From Maylandia zebra (Eukaryota > Chordata > Actinopteri > Cichliformes > Cichlidae): DNA of 64,000 nt. The translations under genes were made by a program, and so were the position numbers. Below the pieces are notes generated by a model. The model was not told the DNA's origin. It was given only the letters and a program-made list of their open reading frames with translations, and ran no database searches. This document shows positions 24,758 to 34,307 of this stretch, piece after piece (position 1 is the stretch's first letter; the number at the start of each line of letters is the position of its first letter). The DNA is taken from NCBI RefSeq assembly GCF_041146795.1, contig NC_135172.1, forward strand, positions 35,077,623-35,141,622, read 5' to 3'.

Positions 24758-25172
24758 AACCTGGCTATATTTCTAGGACAGAAGTTGGACTACCACAAGA
24801 AATTCTCTAATATTTGGCGAATACAACTAGCAGCTTCCATTAACCCTACTGTGATAATCGGTTCTCAAACTTATCAAAATATAGACACCATGACAGGATC
24901 GGCTCCACACTGATGGTAAAGTGGTACCTTTGGGTCAAAGGCACTGCTCTAAACACTCTCTTTCAGTCCATCCAGCTGTTCAAACCTTCTGTTTGTGAGG
25001 GGCAGCCAATCAGAGGAAGGTTGGCTTAAAAGAGAGTAAAGGAAGATTATCAAGACCCAGTATAAGATAAATAAGGATTATGTTTCATTTGTCACTCATG
25101 TAAAGCCACATAAAGCTTAGTATGGTCTAAGAAAAAAACATGGATTTGGAAATGAGCAGATTTTGTAAGTTA

Positions 25173-25206
<34 letters not shown>

Positions 25207-25545
25207 GCAGTCCTGAATAAAATGTAATTATTTAGTGACTCTCTTACGACATCATTGTCGACTTCTATTTATAAGACAGTTATATTGGGGGGGGTTCAGT
25301 ACGTCTACAGTTAAACTAATAATATAACCCTGACCCGTTTTCAGTCGCAATTGAGTATCGTGTAGGTTTTTGTTTATTGTTTTTTTTAGATTTTAAAAGT
25401 AAATTGGCAATTCCACCAGGAAGTGTAAGTGTAATCTCATATATCAAAAAAATATTGTTTTATTAACAGAGCGGAAGATTTATTTTTTAAATCTTCAAAA
25501 TAAAATCGAGTCTTTGTGTTTATGTCATTCTTCCTCTTGCAGGCG
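24360..25545. promoter_or_regulatory. tsc2/nthl1 bidirectional promoter region
   Basis: tsc2 and nthl1 are transcribed away from this interval. In mammals the two genes also sit head-to-head and share a short promoter region. An E2F-like motif (GCGGGAAA at 24382-24389) lies close to the inferred tsc2 first exon. The interval also holds a (CA)n tract (24727-24753), an (ATT)n tract (25175-25206) and no recognisable TATA box. Function is inferred from position only. Confidence 0.5.
24679..24687 (+). other. nthl1: possible nthl1 leader exon end with short upstream ORF
   Basis: ATGGACAAG followed by a gtaata donor ends at 24687. A good acceptor (pyrimidine tract then cag) precedes 25543, 72 bases before the first nthl1 ATG. 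Joining them would make a 5'UTR intron and an upstream ORF of about 18 codons ending at a TGA near 25588. This is inference from splice-like signals only. Confidence 0.25.
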
Positions 25546-25614
25546 AATTCAGCTCGTCAGCTCCACCCGCGATCCAAAAACTACGAATGAGAAACTAACT
25601 TCAGCAACAGTTCA

Positions 25615-26933
25615 ATGCTTCACGTCCGCTGCAGCGCGCGGGTCTGTTATGTAGTCCGAGGTGTTATAATGACTTCTCCTTACTTCATGGAGAACAGGTC
25701 TGTTATGACTCGGAGTGCGAGTCAAACTGCTGGCCGCACACCTGCAGCCTCTCTCAGGACCAAACTCACCAACAGACGGAGGAACGAGGACCCGGTCTGC
25801 GCTGTGCCAGTGAAGGTGGAGGTGGAGGAGAAGAGCGTGTCAGAACTAAGAGCTTCGTCTACTCCTTTATCAGCCGGTAACGCTAACCACACAAACTGAC
25901 CACGTACGTTGGTACACGTGGATACAAATTAATTAACTTGAGCTGTTTTGGTGGCAGAAGGCTATTGCGCTTGCGCATATTCTGGAGCAGGTTGATTTGC
26001 TTTGCTTACCAATTCTGCAGTTACACCTTTACATCTTAAAAAAGCGACTGGCAGGTGAAAACCAGGCTTTGTCATCACCTTTCTCGCCCAGTGTGCAGGA
26101 GTTATCAATGAACACTACAGGGCACAGAGTGAAAGATGTTGTTTCTTTTGTTCTGCGAATGTGAAATAGAAATAGGTGAAACAGGTGAAATAGAATTATG
26201 AACGTGCAGGATATAAAGTTTTGTGCATCCATAAGAGAAAACTGACCTTTACACTCAAGAGACAGATTTTGTACTTGCGACTGAGTCTGTGCTAATAAAC
26301 AGGGAGTTCAGTTTATCCTGCACAAAACCCTGTTTACACTAATAAAGGTCGCTCTACAGCAGGGATGTCAGTCTCATTTTACGTCTTGGGCCACACACAA
26401 CCCACTTTGATCTTAAATGGGCCAGAGCAGTAAAAAATACCCTTTCTGTCAGTGTAAAGATATTTAACTATGCATTTATAGAAAAAGAAGAGTCATTTCA
26501 ACACTACACTTTGGTAGCTCATTGCCCAGACTACCCTTAATCATAATAAAGTGGAAACATTTGGTTATTTCACAGGAAATTTCCTATTTTTATCATTTTT
26601 TTTATTTATTACTGTGCATACAGTGTAACAAAAAAAAAAGTACAGCCATCGACAGTGATCCAGTGGGCTGGATTGTAGTGTTTGCTGGGCCAATTTTGGC
26701 CCAAGGACCTTATGTTTGGCACTCCTGCTCTGAAGCATGTCTCTGTAATATTTGCCCTACTATATGAACATTTTGAGCCTCTTTGTTGCACCTCTTTGAA
26801 GGCTGAAACGAATAACTCTGTTCGAGAAGATTTGTTTCCACAAGATGAAATTCAAAAAATGTACTTTTTTGGGCAGACACGTTTTTGTACTCCGAATTGG
26901 AAATTGTTGTTCATGCCTTTATTTCATCAGGTC

Positions 26934-26968
<35 letters not shown>

Positions 26969-29900
26969 TTAATTATTGAATTAGAATTCATTGTTGTTTA
27001 TTACTCACATCTGTTGGTAGTTCAGAATTCCACCGCAAGGCTTCTGACTAAGGCTACTAATAATAATAATGGATTGGATTTATATAGCGCTTTTCAAGGC
27101 ACCCAAAGCGCTTTACAATACCACTATTCATTCACTCTCACATTCATACACTGGTGGAGGCAGCTACAGGTGTAGCCACAGCTGCCCTGGGGCAGACTGA
27201 CAGAAGCGAGGCTGCCATATCGCGCCATCGGCCCCTCTGGCCAACACCAGTAGGCAGTAAGGTAAAGTGTCTTGCCCAAGGACACAACGACCAGGACAGA
27301 GAGCCCAGGGATCGAACCGGCGACCTTCCGGTTACAGATGCGATTCCCAACCCCCTGAGCCAATACTGAACTATCACATCGTTACTAATTCAGTTGCACT
27401 GGCTCTCTGTGAAAATCGTTCCACTTTAAGATTCTGGTTTTGACTTTTAGAGCTCTGCATAGTTGAGCACCAGTGTTCATCAGGTCCCTGAGGTCATGTG
27501 ATCAGGCCCTGCTGGCTGTGGATCATATAAGCGTGTGAACTAAAGGAGATTGTGTTTGCAACATTGGCCCCAAGATTCTGGAAGTCTCTTACTCTGAGCT
27601 TGAGATCTGTTGTCATTAAAAAAAGACAGAATTTGCTTGTTCAGAAATAAGTGTAAATTTTACACAGTGGGCTCAGTATTTCAAGTCTCTTTCTTTAAAG
27701 GGTTTTTAGACAGTCTTAATGAGTTTATACAAAAACATGAAGCTAATCTGCTTGTCTGATTAGTTATTAGAGAACCTGCATTCTTTGTGATGACCAGCAG
27801 GGGGTGACTCCTAACTGCAAAAAAAAAAAAAAAAGAGTCTAGTTATATAAAAGTCTGTGAGAGAACCACTTTACTTCTATCTTGATTTATGGCCTAAATA
27901 AACTTTTTTCCTAATAAACATTTGTTCTTAATTGTTAAGTTTCAAAATTTATTAAATACAACTTAATTTTCATTTTGTAAATAATTTGTCATAGCAACCA
28001 TATGAACCATGATATGAACATTGACCCAATTAAGGTGAATGGGACTGAAAATGTTTTGCTTTTATAAAATAATGATAAAAAGACAGTGTGCGAAGATTAT
28101 AGGGGTTTTTTGTTTGTTTGTTTTTTAACCAAGATGGTGAAATTATTCCAACATTCAGCATCTTTAGATGTTGAACTGGTTGGAGAAATATCTTATTTAT
28201 AGTGATTTTCTTTTTGTGATTTTGTTTTGGTTTTTTTTGTTTGTTTGGTTTTTTTTTACATCAAAACTAGTCTTTGATTAATTAGATTATATTAGATATC
28301 ATTTGTGTTTTAATTTTTACCTATGGTGCTTACTGTGGTGCCATGCTTCCGCTTGTTCAGGTCGTGAACTCCTCCACGAGGCACCGGTGCAACCAAAAAC
28401 CGAAGCTTTAACGGAGTATCCACACAGCCGCAGGAGGAGACAGTTAAAGGTGGAATACGAGAAGGATGAACGTGTTTCTCCCATGAAAACTGAGCGCTGG
28501 GAACCTGCCGACTGGAGGAAACAGTTAAGATTCATTCGTGAGATGAGGAGCGGTCGTGATGCGCCTGTAGATAACATGGGAGCAGAGAAATGCTATGACA
28601 TGGAGGCTCCTGCGCATGTAGGTGTGGGGTGGATATTTTAAGTCCCCTTAAATAGAACCTGTTAATTCCTCTGTTCCATCTGCAGGTGAGACGTTTCCAG
28701 GTGCTGGTGTCACTCATGCTGTCCAGTCAGACAAAGGACCAGGTGACAGCAGCAGCTATGCAGAAGCTCAGAGCACACGGCTGCACTGTAGAAAACATAC
28801 TCGCTACAGATGATGAAAAACTGGGAAAACTCATCTATCCTGTCGGCTTCTGGAGGGTAAAACAGATGGTGTCCATAGCTGTTAGCACGTTTAATCAAAT
28901 TTCAGTAAATAAAAGTTAAATATTAATATTAACCTGGTTTCTCAGCTGTGTTCTTTGTTGTGTCCTCTTGGTTTCTTACCTGTTCTTCTTTAGAATAAGG
29001 TGAAGTATCTGAAGCTGACATCAGCCATGTTACAAAAGGAGTTTGGAGGGGATATCCCAAGCAGTGTTGAGGGGCTGGTCCGTCTGCCGGGAGTTGGACC
29101 CAAAATGGCTCACCTGGCTATGGACATCGCCTGGGACCAGGTGTCTGGCATTGGTAGGGACTTCCATCTCTTAAACATGCAGAGACAATTGGCTAACCTC
29201 CCAGAAACTGATTAAGAAAAATTCTAGATCAGTGATTCCCAAAGTGTAGGCTGAAGCCCCCTGGTGGGCCGCAAAGGTAGTGCAGCTGAGTCACAGTAAT
29301 AAATGGTAAATGGCCTGTATTTGTATAGCGCTTTACTAGTCCCTAAGGACCCCAAAGCGCTTTACACATTCAGTCATCCACCCATTCACTCACTGGTGAT
29401 GGCAAGCTACATTGTAGCCACAGCCACCCTGGGGCGCACTGACAGAGGCGAGGCTGCTGGACACTGGCACCACCGGGCCCTCTGACCACCACCAGTAGGC
29501 AACGTGTGAAGTGTCTTGCCCAAGGACACAACGACTGAGACTGTCCAAGCCGGGGCTCGTGCCTTTCTCTTGATTGACCAGTCTACTAATTCCCTTATTT
29601 TTACCTCTATTAATAAGTGAAGACACATCAGTGGTTTTGATGTGTCGTCATATTTGATGTTTCTGCCGCATTGAGAAATCATTGGTTTGTAAAATGATGT
29701 ATGCACTACGTTTGAGAAACTTCAGAAATTACATCCTTTGGTATCACACAGCTTTAAAACAAAAAATGAGCCTTATATTCATCGTGTAGTTACGACGCGT
29801 TGCAGGGTTCTTCTGTTTGATTGCATTAGATTTATTCAGGTGCACCGAATAAACTGGCAACTTAGAAGTATTGTGATGAGACTAGGCTTTCATTTGTATT

Positions 29901-31031
29901 GATCATTTTTGTCTAGGTGTGGACACACATGTGCATCGTATATCTAATAGGCTGGGCTGGCTCAGGAAGGCGACCAAAAACCCAGAGGAAACACGGAAGG
30001 CCCTTGAGGAGTGGTTACCCAGGTAACAGCATGACAACTCACTGCTGATCCGCGAAACCTGATTAACTTGTGATCAACAAACCTATAAAGATGTCCAGGA
30101 TTGATTTAGATACGTACCATACATCAGCGCTGCCAGTGGTTAATGTTGACTCTTTAACGTTTGACTGACAGTGGGAAGCAATGAAAATCAAAATGTGGAA
30201 ATCTGGGAATTTATTTTTAGAATGCAAAATAATAATCAGTGCTCAACAACATGCAGATCTCACTATATTCTTCTGATGTCACGATATACCAGAAATGACA
30301 ATATAATACTACACTTCTTTGGTCATAGATTATACATCTGATATTGTGAGAGACCGACTCCCAACAAATAATAAACAGGAAATTATATTTTTTCATTTAA
30401 TTAGAATTTGACAGCATTTCTTGATTAAAAGTTACTTTATCTTCTTTTAATAAAAAAACAGATGAAAGCAGCTTTAATTAGCAAATGTGAGAGCAGTCAC
30501 TTATAAAGTAAAGAGATCCTCAGGCCAGAGAGCAGTAGATGTCATGGTGACCCATTTTCAATCCATGAAATTTGACACTTTTATAAAAATGTATTGATAT
30601 GGTGATATTAACACCAGCACCAGTGTGTTCTTCTTAGAGTGCAGTGATATCATTTAATTTACTACAAAAATATGTTTCAAAGTGTAGTACTTCTGTAAAG
30701 TCATCAGGTGATGTTTCTCTGTTGCAGGGAGCTGTGGAGTGAGATCAACTGGCTGCTTGTGGGTTTTGGACAGCAGGTTTGTCTGCCCGTCAACCCTCTC
30801 TGCTCTGTGTGTCTGAACCAGCACAGCTGTCCATCTGCCCACAAGAACTCTCCAGCAAAGAGACCTAAATCGGGATCACCACGGTCTCCAAGTCCAACCT
30901 CCTCTTCAAAAATAAAAACTGAACCTAAACAGGAAGCAGCTCTTAAAGATGAGATGATAAATAAGGAGTTACTACCCACATCTGTTTCCCACACCACAAA
31001 GAGAAGGCTGAAAACCAAGGTTAATGTTTAA
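25615..31031 (+). CDS. nthl1: endonuclease III-like DNA glycosylase NTHL1, complete
   Basis: NTHL1 is a bifunctional DNA glycosylase/AP lyase that removes oxidised pyrimidines in base excision repair, in nucleus and mitochondria. Exons: 25615-25876, 28361-28617, 28686-28856, 28994-29153, 29917-30022, 30728-31031 (stop TAA). Splice phases agree. The product is 419 residues from the first ATG; a second in-frame ATG at 25669 has a better context (A at -3) and would give 401. Visible motifs are [23 protein letters not shown], the helix-hairpin-helix [12 protein letters not shown] with the catalytic Lys, VDTHVHR with the catalytic Asp, and the Fe-S loop C-x6-C-x2-C-x5-C ([17 protein letters not shown]). 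Human NTHL1 (about 304-312 residues) ends just after the cluster; this protein continues about 65 residues with a basic, Ser/Pro-rich tail. The gene is intact and head-to-head with tsc2. Confidence 0.95.
26360..26727. mobile_element. hAT-type MITE in nthl1 intron 1
   Basis: The left end CAGGGATGTCAGTCTCATTT and the inward right end CAGGAGTGCCAAACATAAGG are recognisably paired. Flanking 8-mers CTCTACAG (26352-26359) and CTCTGAAG (26728-26735) differ at two positions, consistent with an aged duplication. This is a very common fish non-autonomous family. Confidence 0.7.
27059..27375 (+). repeat. interspersed repeat, copy 1 (nthl1 intron 1)
   Basis: A block starting at a GGATTTATATAGCGCTTTTC-type end and running through AGCGCTTTACA, CTGGTGGAGGCAG, GCCCTGGGGCAGACTGACAG and CTTGCCCAAGGACACAACGA. 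The same series of motifs recurs in the same order at 29300-29560. It is a widespread teleost repeat; I cannot assign its class from sequence alone. Confidence 0.75.
27794..27808 (+). promoter_or_regulatory. CTCF-like motif in nthl1 intron 1
   Basis: CCAGCAGGGGGTGAC fits the CTCF core consensus. Such motifs also occur inside fish repeats; no repeat was recognised right here. Confidence 0.4.
29300..29560 (+). repeat. interspersed repeat, copy 2 (nthl1 intron 4)
   Basis: Same family and same orientation as 27059-27375: TAGCGCTTTACTAG, AGCGCTTTACACATT, CCCTGGGGCGCACTGACAGA, CTTGCCCAAGGACACAACGA. The two direct copies flank nthl1 coding exons 2-4. Confidence 0.75.
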
Positions 31032-31194
31032 ATTTTACCGATGTTTGTGATTTCAGCAGACAGTGAGCACAAGAAGACATATTATGTGTTTACTTATACA
31101 GATAGATTTAAAAACATGTATATAAGAATATATTTGACACTATAACAGCACCTTTAAAGGGTAAATATTTTTAATACTTTTCTTTTTTTTACCA

Positions 31195-31253
31195 AATAAA
31201 AAACATGTTACTAATATTTTGTGTAAAGTTTTGTCTAAGAAGAAGAAAATAAA
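31195..31253 (+). promoter_or_regulatory. nthl1: nthl1 polyadenylation signals
   Basis: Two AATAAA hexamers, at 31195-31200 and 31248-31253, lie 164 and 217 bases after the nthl1 stop codon in AT-rich sequence. Either could direct 3'-end formation. Confidence 0.5.
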
Positions 31254-31313
31254 ATACAAAAATTATGTAAGTTTTATTTGTGTGGTGTCATAAACTACAT
31301 TTTCTGAGGCGTG

Positions 31314-31355
31314 CAGTTTATAGCATTTTAATATTAATTAAAATGCTATAAACTG
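31314..31355. repeat. perfect 19-bp hairpin downstream of nthl1
   Basis: CAGTTTATAGCATTTTAAT, loop ATTA, then the exact reverse complement. Position about 280 bases past the nthl1 stop, after the polyadenylation signals. No flanking duplication identified. Confidence 0.9.
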
Positions 31356-31714
31356 TACCTAAAAATATTGTACCTAGCATGTACAGGACTTATAGTTAGC
31401 ATGCAGTATAAATTGTTTTTAAAACTCACATTTTGAGTCTAATATGAACAGGATATAAATTATGACTAAGAAACCTAAGCAAATACCTGAAAATTCATAC
31501 TCAATTTATCCTGCACAGAAAAGGAAATAAACTGGCCTTTACACTTACATTTAGAAAGTAAGAAAGTAAGCTTCTGTTTGAGGGGATAAGTAGGAGCCAG
31601 GTGCTACTAATTAAATACACAAGATGTTTTAACATATGGCTAATTTGGCACATTCAGGTGTGCTTTAGCCTTGTCACTCTTAGGTATGTTGCAACATAAA
31701 GAACCTAAAGACTT

Positions 31715-32280
31715 TTGGAACGATGTCCTTCGGACAGATGAGACCTAAGTGGAAATGTTTGGCCATAATGTACACTTTTGTAGAAAACCAAATAACAGCG
31801 TGGTGGTGGAGAGAAGGTGATCTGAGCTGCTTTTGCAGCCACAGGACCTGGGCACTTGTCAGTCATTGAGTTGACTATAAATATATCTGTATATCAAAGT
31901 GGGCTGTTCTAGAGTCTAATGTGAGGACATCTGTCCAACAGCTAAAGCTTGACCCAAATTGGGTCATGCAACAGGACAATGGCACCAAGCAAAGCAGCAA
32001 ATCTATGAATGGCTGAAAAACAAAAGAAGATGTTGATGTCAAAGAACTTTGAAGCCTAATTGAAATGCTATTGCAGAACCTTAAGAGAGATGTGCATCGA
32101 AGGATGCCCAGAAACCTCAATGAATTGCAGGAATGTTGTAAAGAGAGAGTGAGCCATAATTTCTCCACAAGAAGAAAGAAACTGATACATTTATACAGAA
32201 AACACTTCCTTCATGTTATTCTTGCTAAAGGCAGATCTACACACTATTGAAACATGGGGTGTACTTTGTTTTTCGCATGA
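31715..32280 (+). mobile_element. Tc1 transposase relic
   Basis: Follows the C-terminal half of a fish Tc1 transposase: CAGATGAGACCTAAGTGGAA (DETKVE), the ACAGGACCTGGGCAC segment, GGGTCATGCAACAGGACAAT (WVMQQDN), ATGGCTGAAAAACAAAAGAA, and GAACCTTAAGAGAGATGTGC. Frames are broken. Intergenic between nthl1 and nherf2. Confidence 0.8.
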
Positions 32281-32400
32281 ATGCAGAGAGTCCTATGAAA
32301 GCTTTATTTCTAACTATACAGGCTAAACTTTATTTAAGCAGGAAGTGAAACTCTTATATGCAACATTTTTCTGAGAAACCAAATAGAAAAATAAAAAAGT

Positions 32401-32480
32401 CCCCTATGGGTTTGAGCACAGGACCATTTTGCTGTAAAGTAACAGTATTAATGACTGCACTATCAGCCTGCTCATAGACC
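32401..32480 (-). mobile_element. tRNA-type SINE fragment
   Basis: On the minus strand, ATAGTGCAGTCATTAATACT then GGTCCTGTGCTCAAACCC parallels the head (A- and B-box part) of the SINE at 35549-35850. Diverged, body absent. Confidence 0.4.
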
Positions 32481-33067
32481 TAACCAGAGCGCCCAGATAA
32501 AACTGTATGTATGCTGCATGCCATAACTCACCGCTTAAAGTGAAAAGACTTGCTTGTTAGTTACACCTGTGTAACAATATTTCTTCTGCAGAAGGTTTAA
32601 AAAAATGTAAGAACTTAACACTATGTAAGTCTTAAATATGCACGTACCTCGAAGCTACTTTGAAGTCTGTTTTAGTGATTTAGTTGATGTCTTTAACCAG
32701 AGCTGGCTGAGCATCTTGCTTAAGGGTCAGTTATATTATTAGTCAGGTGTGTTTACAGAAGCCTCCCTACAGTTCACTTGTTCACTTATTTTGCCTGTTT
32801 GATCGTTACTGTGCAGAAATATTTGCTTTCTTGGGGCTTTTTTGTTGTTGAGAAAGTTAAACGTTTTAATTCTAAGTTTAAGATGTGCACTTGAGACGAG
32901 AATCTGCTTCTAGTTCATAAAACGGGAATGTGGAAGTTCGGATCCATCAAAGCTTTTAAAAATGTGCATGTGCATAAATTGTGGGGTTTATTTGTGGGAG
33001 ATGAGAGAAAACACACACAAAAACACCAGAAAAAAAACTACTATTAAAAGCAGTTTCTTTTTATGCA

Positions 33068-33149
33068 TCCATCACATGACATGTAGACATGTCATGTGAT
33101 GGACATATCTGACGATATATCTGAAGATAGACCTATCTTCAGATATGTC
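33068..33149. repeat. tandem pair of perfect hairpins
   Basis: First hairpin 33068-33103: a 16-bp stem (TCCATCACATGACATG) with loop TAGA. Second 33117-33146: a 14-bp stem (ATATCTGAAGATAG) with a 2-base loop. The linker segment GACATATCTGA (33102-33112) also pairs exactly with 33139-33149, so an alternative fold exists. Confidence 0.9.
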
Positions 33150-33674
33150 GTGTGTGGGATTTAATAATGTTCTTTCCTTGATTGCTCAAGGGAAGATCTG
33201 CTTTAGCGACCTATGTCTGTCACGGATGATTTTATATGCAAACCTACACGATTAGTATAGATAAACTGTTGCCTATGCAAATATTTACCATGTCAGTGTC
33301 TCATATTTACCGATCAGGTTCTCAGTCCTTGCACGTCAACTGTCCTGAATTTCTTTAAAGACTCACTTTGAAAGAGATAAATGCGCGTGCACCAGCTATC
33401 ACGTCACGCAAGGACAGCTTATATTTCACGAAACATTTTTACCCAACTTTCTTTTTATAGATCTCCGGCAAAGATAAGGCTAAAGGACGGATAAGGCAGA
33501 TTTCCTTTCTCAGGTCACAGTTTATTCGTGTTTCAACTCCACCTACTTGGAAAAGATTCTGTCTCTCTGGGGAGGCTGTGAAAGACAAAAATGCCCTCAG
33601 AAGAACTCTTTCAGTACTTGTTGAGCATGTTTCAAACGCCTGCTCTCACTGATTAAACAAGGTTTCCTTTCAAG

Positions 33675-33675
<1 letters not shown>

Positions 33676-33739
<64 letters not shown>
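33676..33739. repeat. (TA)n microsatellite upstream of nherf2
   Basis: About 64 bases of uninterrupted alternating T and A, about 570 bases before the nherf2 start codon, followed by a T-rich stretch with TTTTA repeats. Confidence 0.97.
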
Positions 33740-33744
<5 letters not shown>

Positions 33745-34307
33745 TATTTTATTTTATTTTATTTTTTTTGCTTGGAGAGCGCGGCGTCAGGTGTGCGCTA
33801 AGGGGGATAGTCCGTGTGCCGTTGACACCTCCTCACTCTCACCGGGTGGGACAGGAGGACACACGCCCGGCTGTCGAAGAGAATTAAGTTTTGCGTGCCA
33901 GGAGCAGCTTTCTAATCTCTGATCTCTTGGATTATTCCTTTCACGGACGGGACTTAGTCCTTGTCCGTGGTTTTTTGTTTTGTTTTGTTTTTTGTTGGGG
34001 GGGGTTTTTTTAACCACAATTTTACGCGCACTCTGCACAATTTTGTGCGCTCATATTTGCAGCTCTGGATATTTCACGATGGATTAAGCACTCATTACTT
34101 TTAGCCTACATTTTAATTTATTTCATCAGAACAATTGTGGATTAGTTAAAGGCTCACAGGATGCCAAGCGATGCTGATCTTTTGGTCACTGAAGCGCATA
34201 ACCACTTTGGATTAAAAGCCAGTGCGTTTCCACAGCTCTTAGGCAAAGCACCTGCTTATTCTCCCGAGACCTTCTAACCTGTTTCCCTCCTTTACTGACG
34301 CACTGGG

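Larger units (their letters stand above)
25877..28360 (+). other. nthl1 intron 1
   Basis: Holds the hAT-type MITE (26360-26727), a T-run at 26938-26966, the interspersed repeat copy 1, and a CTCF-like motif at 27794-27808. No further exon seen. Confidence 0.5.
32481..34307 (+). other. nherf2 upstream region
   Basis: Includes the hairpin pair, the (TA)n tract and the probable 5'UTR/promoter of nherf2 (roughly 33770-34307, less AT-rich). No clear TATA box; start site not assigned. Confidence 0.35.

Noticed and set aside
27124..27377. Overlapping frames on both strands
   Set aside because: They fall inside the interspersed repeat and have no protein identity.
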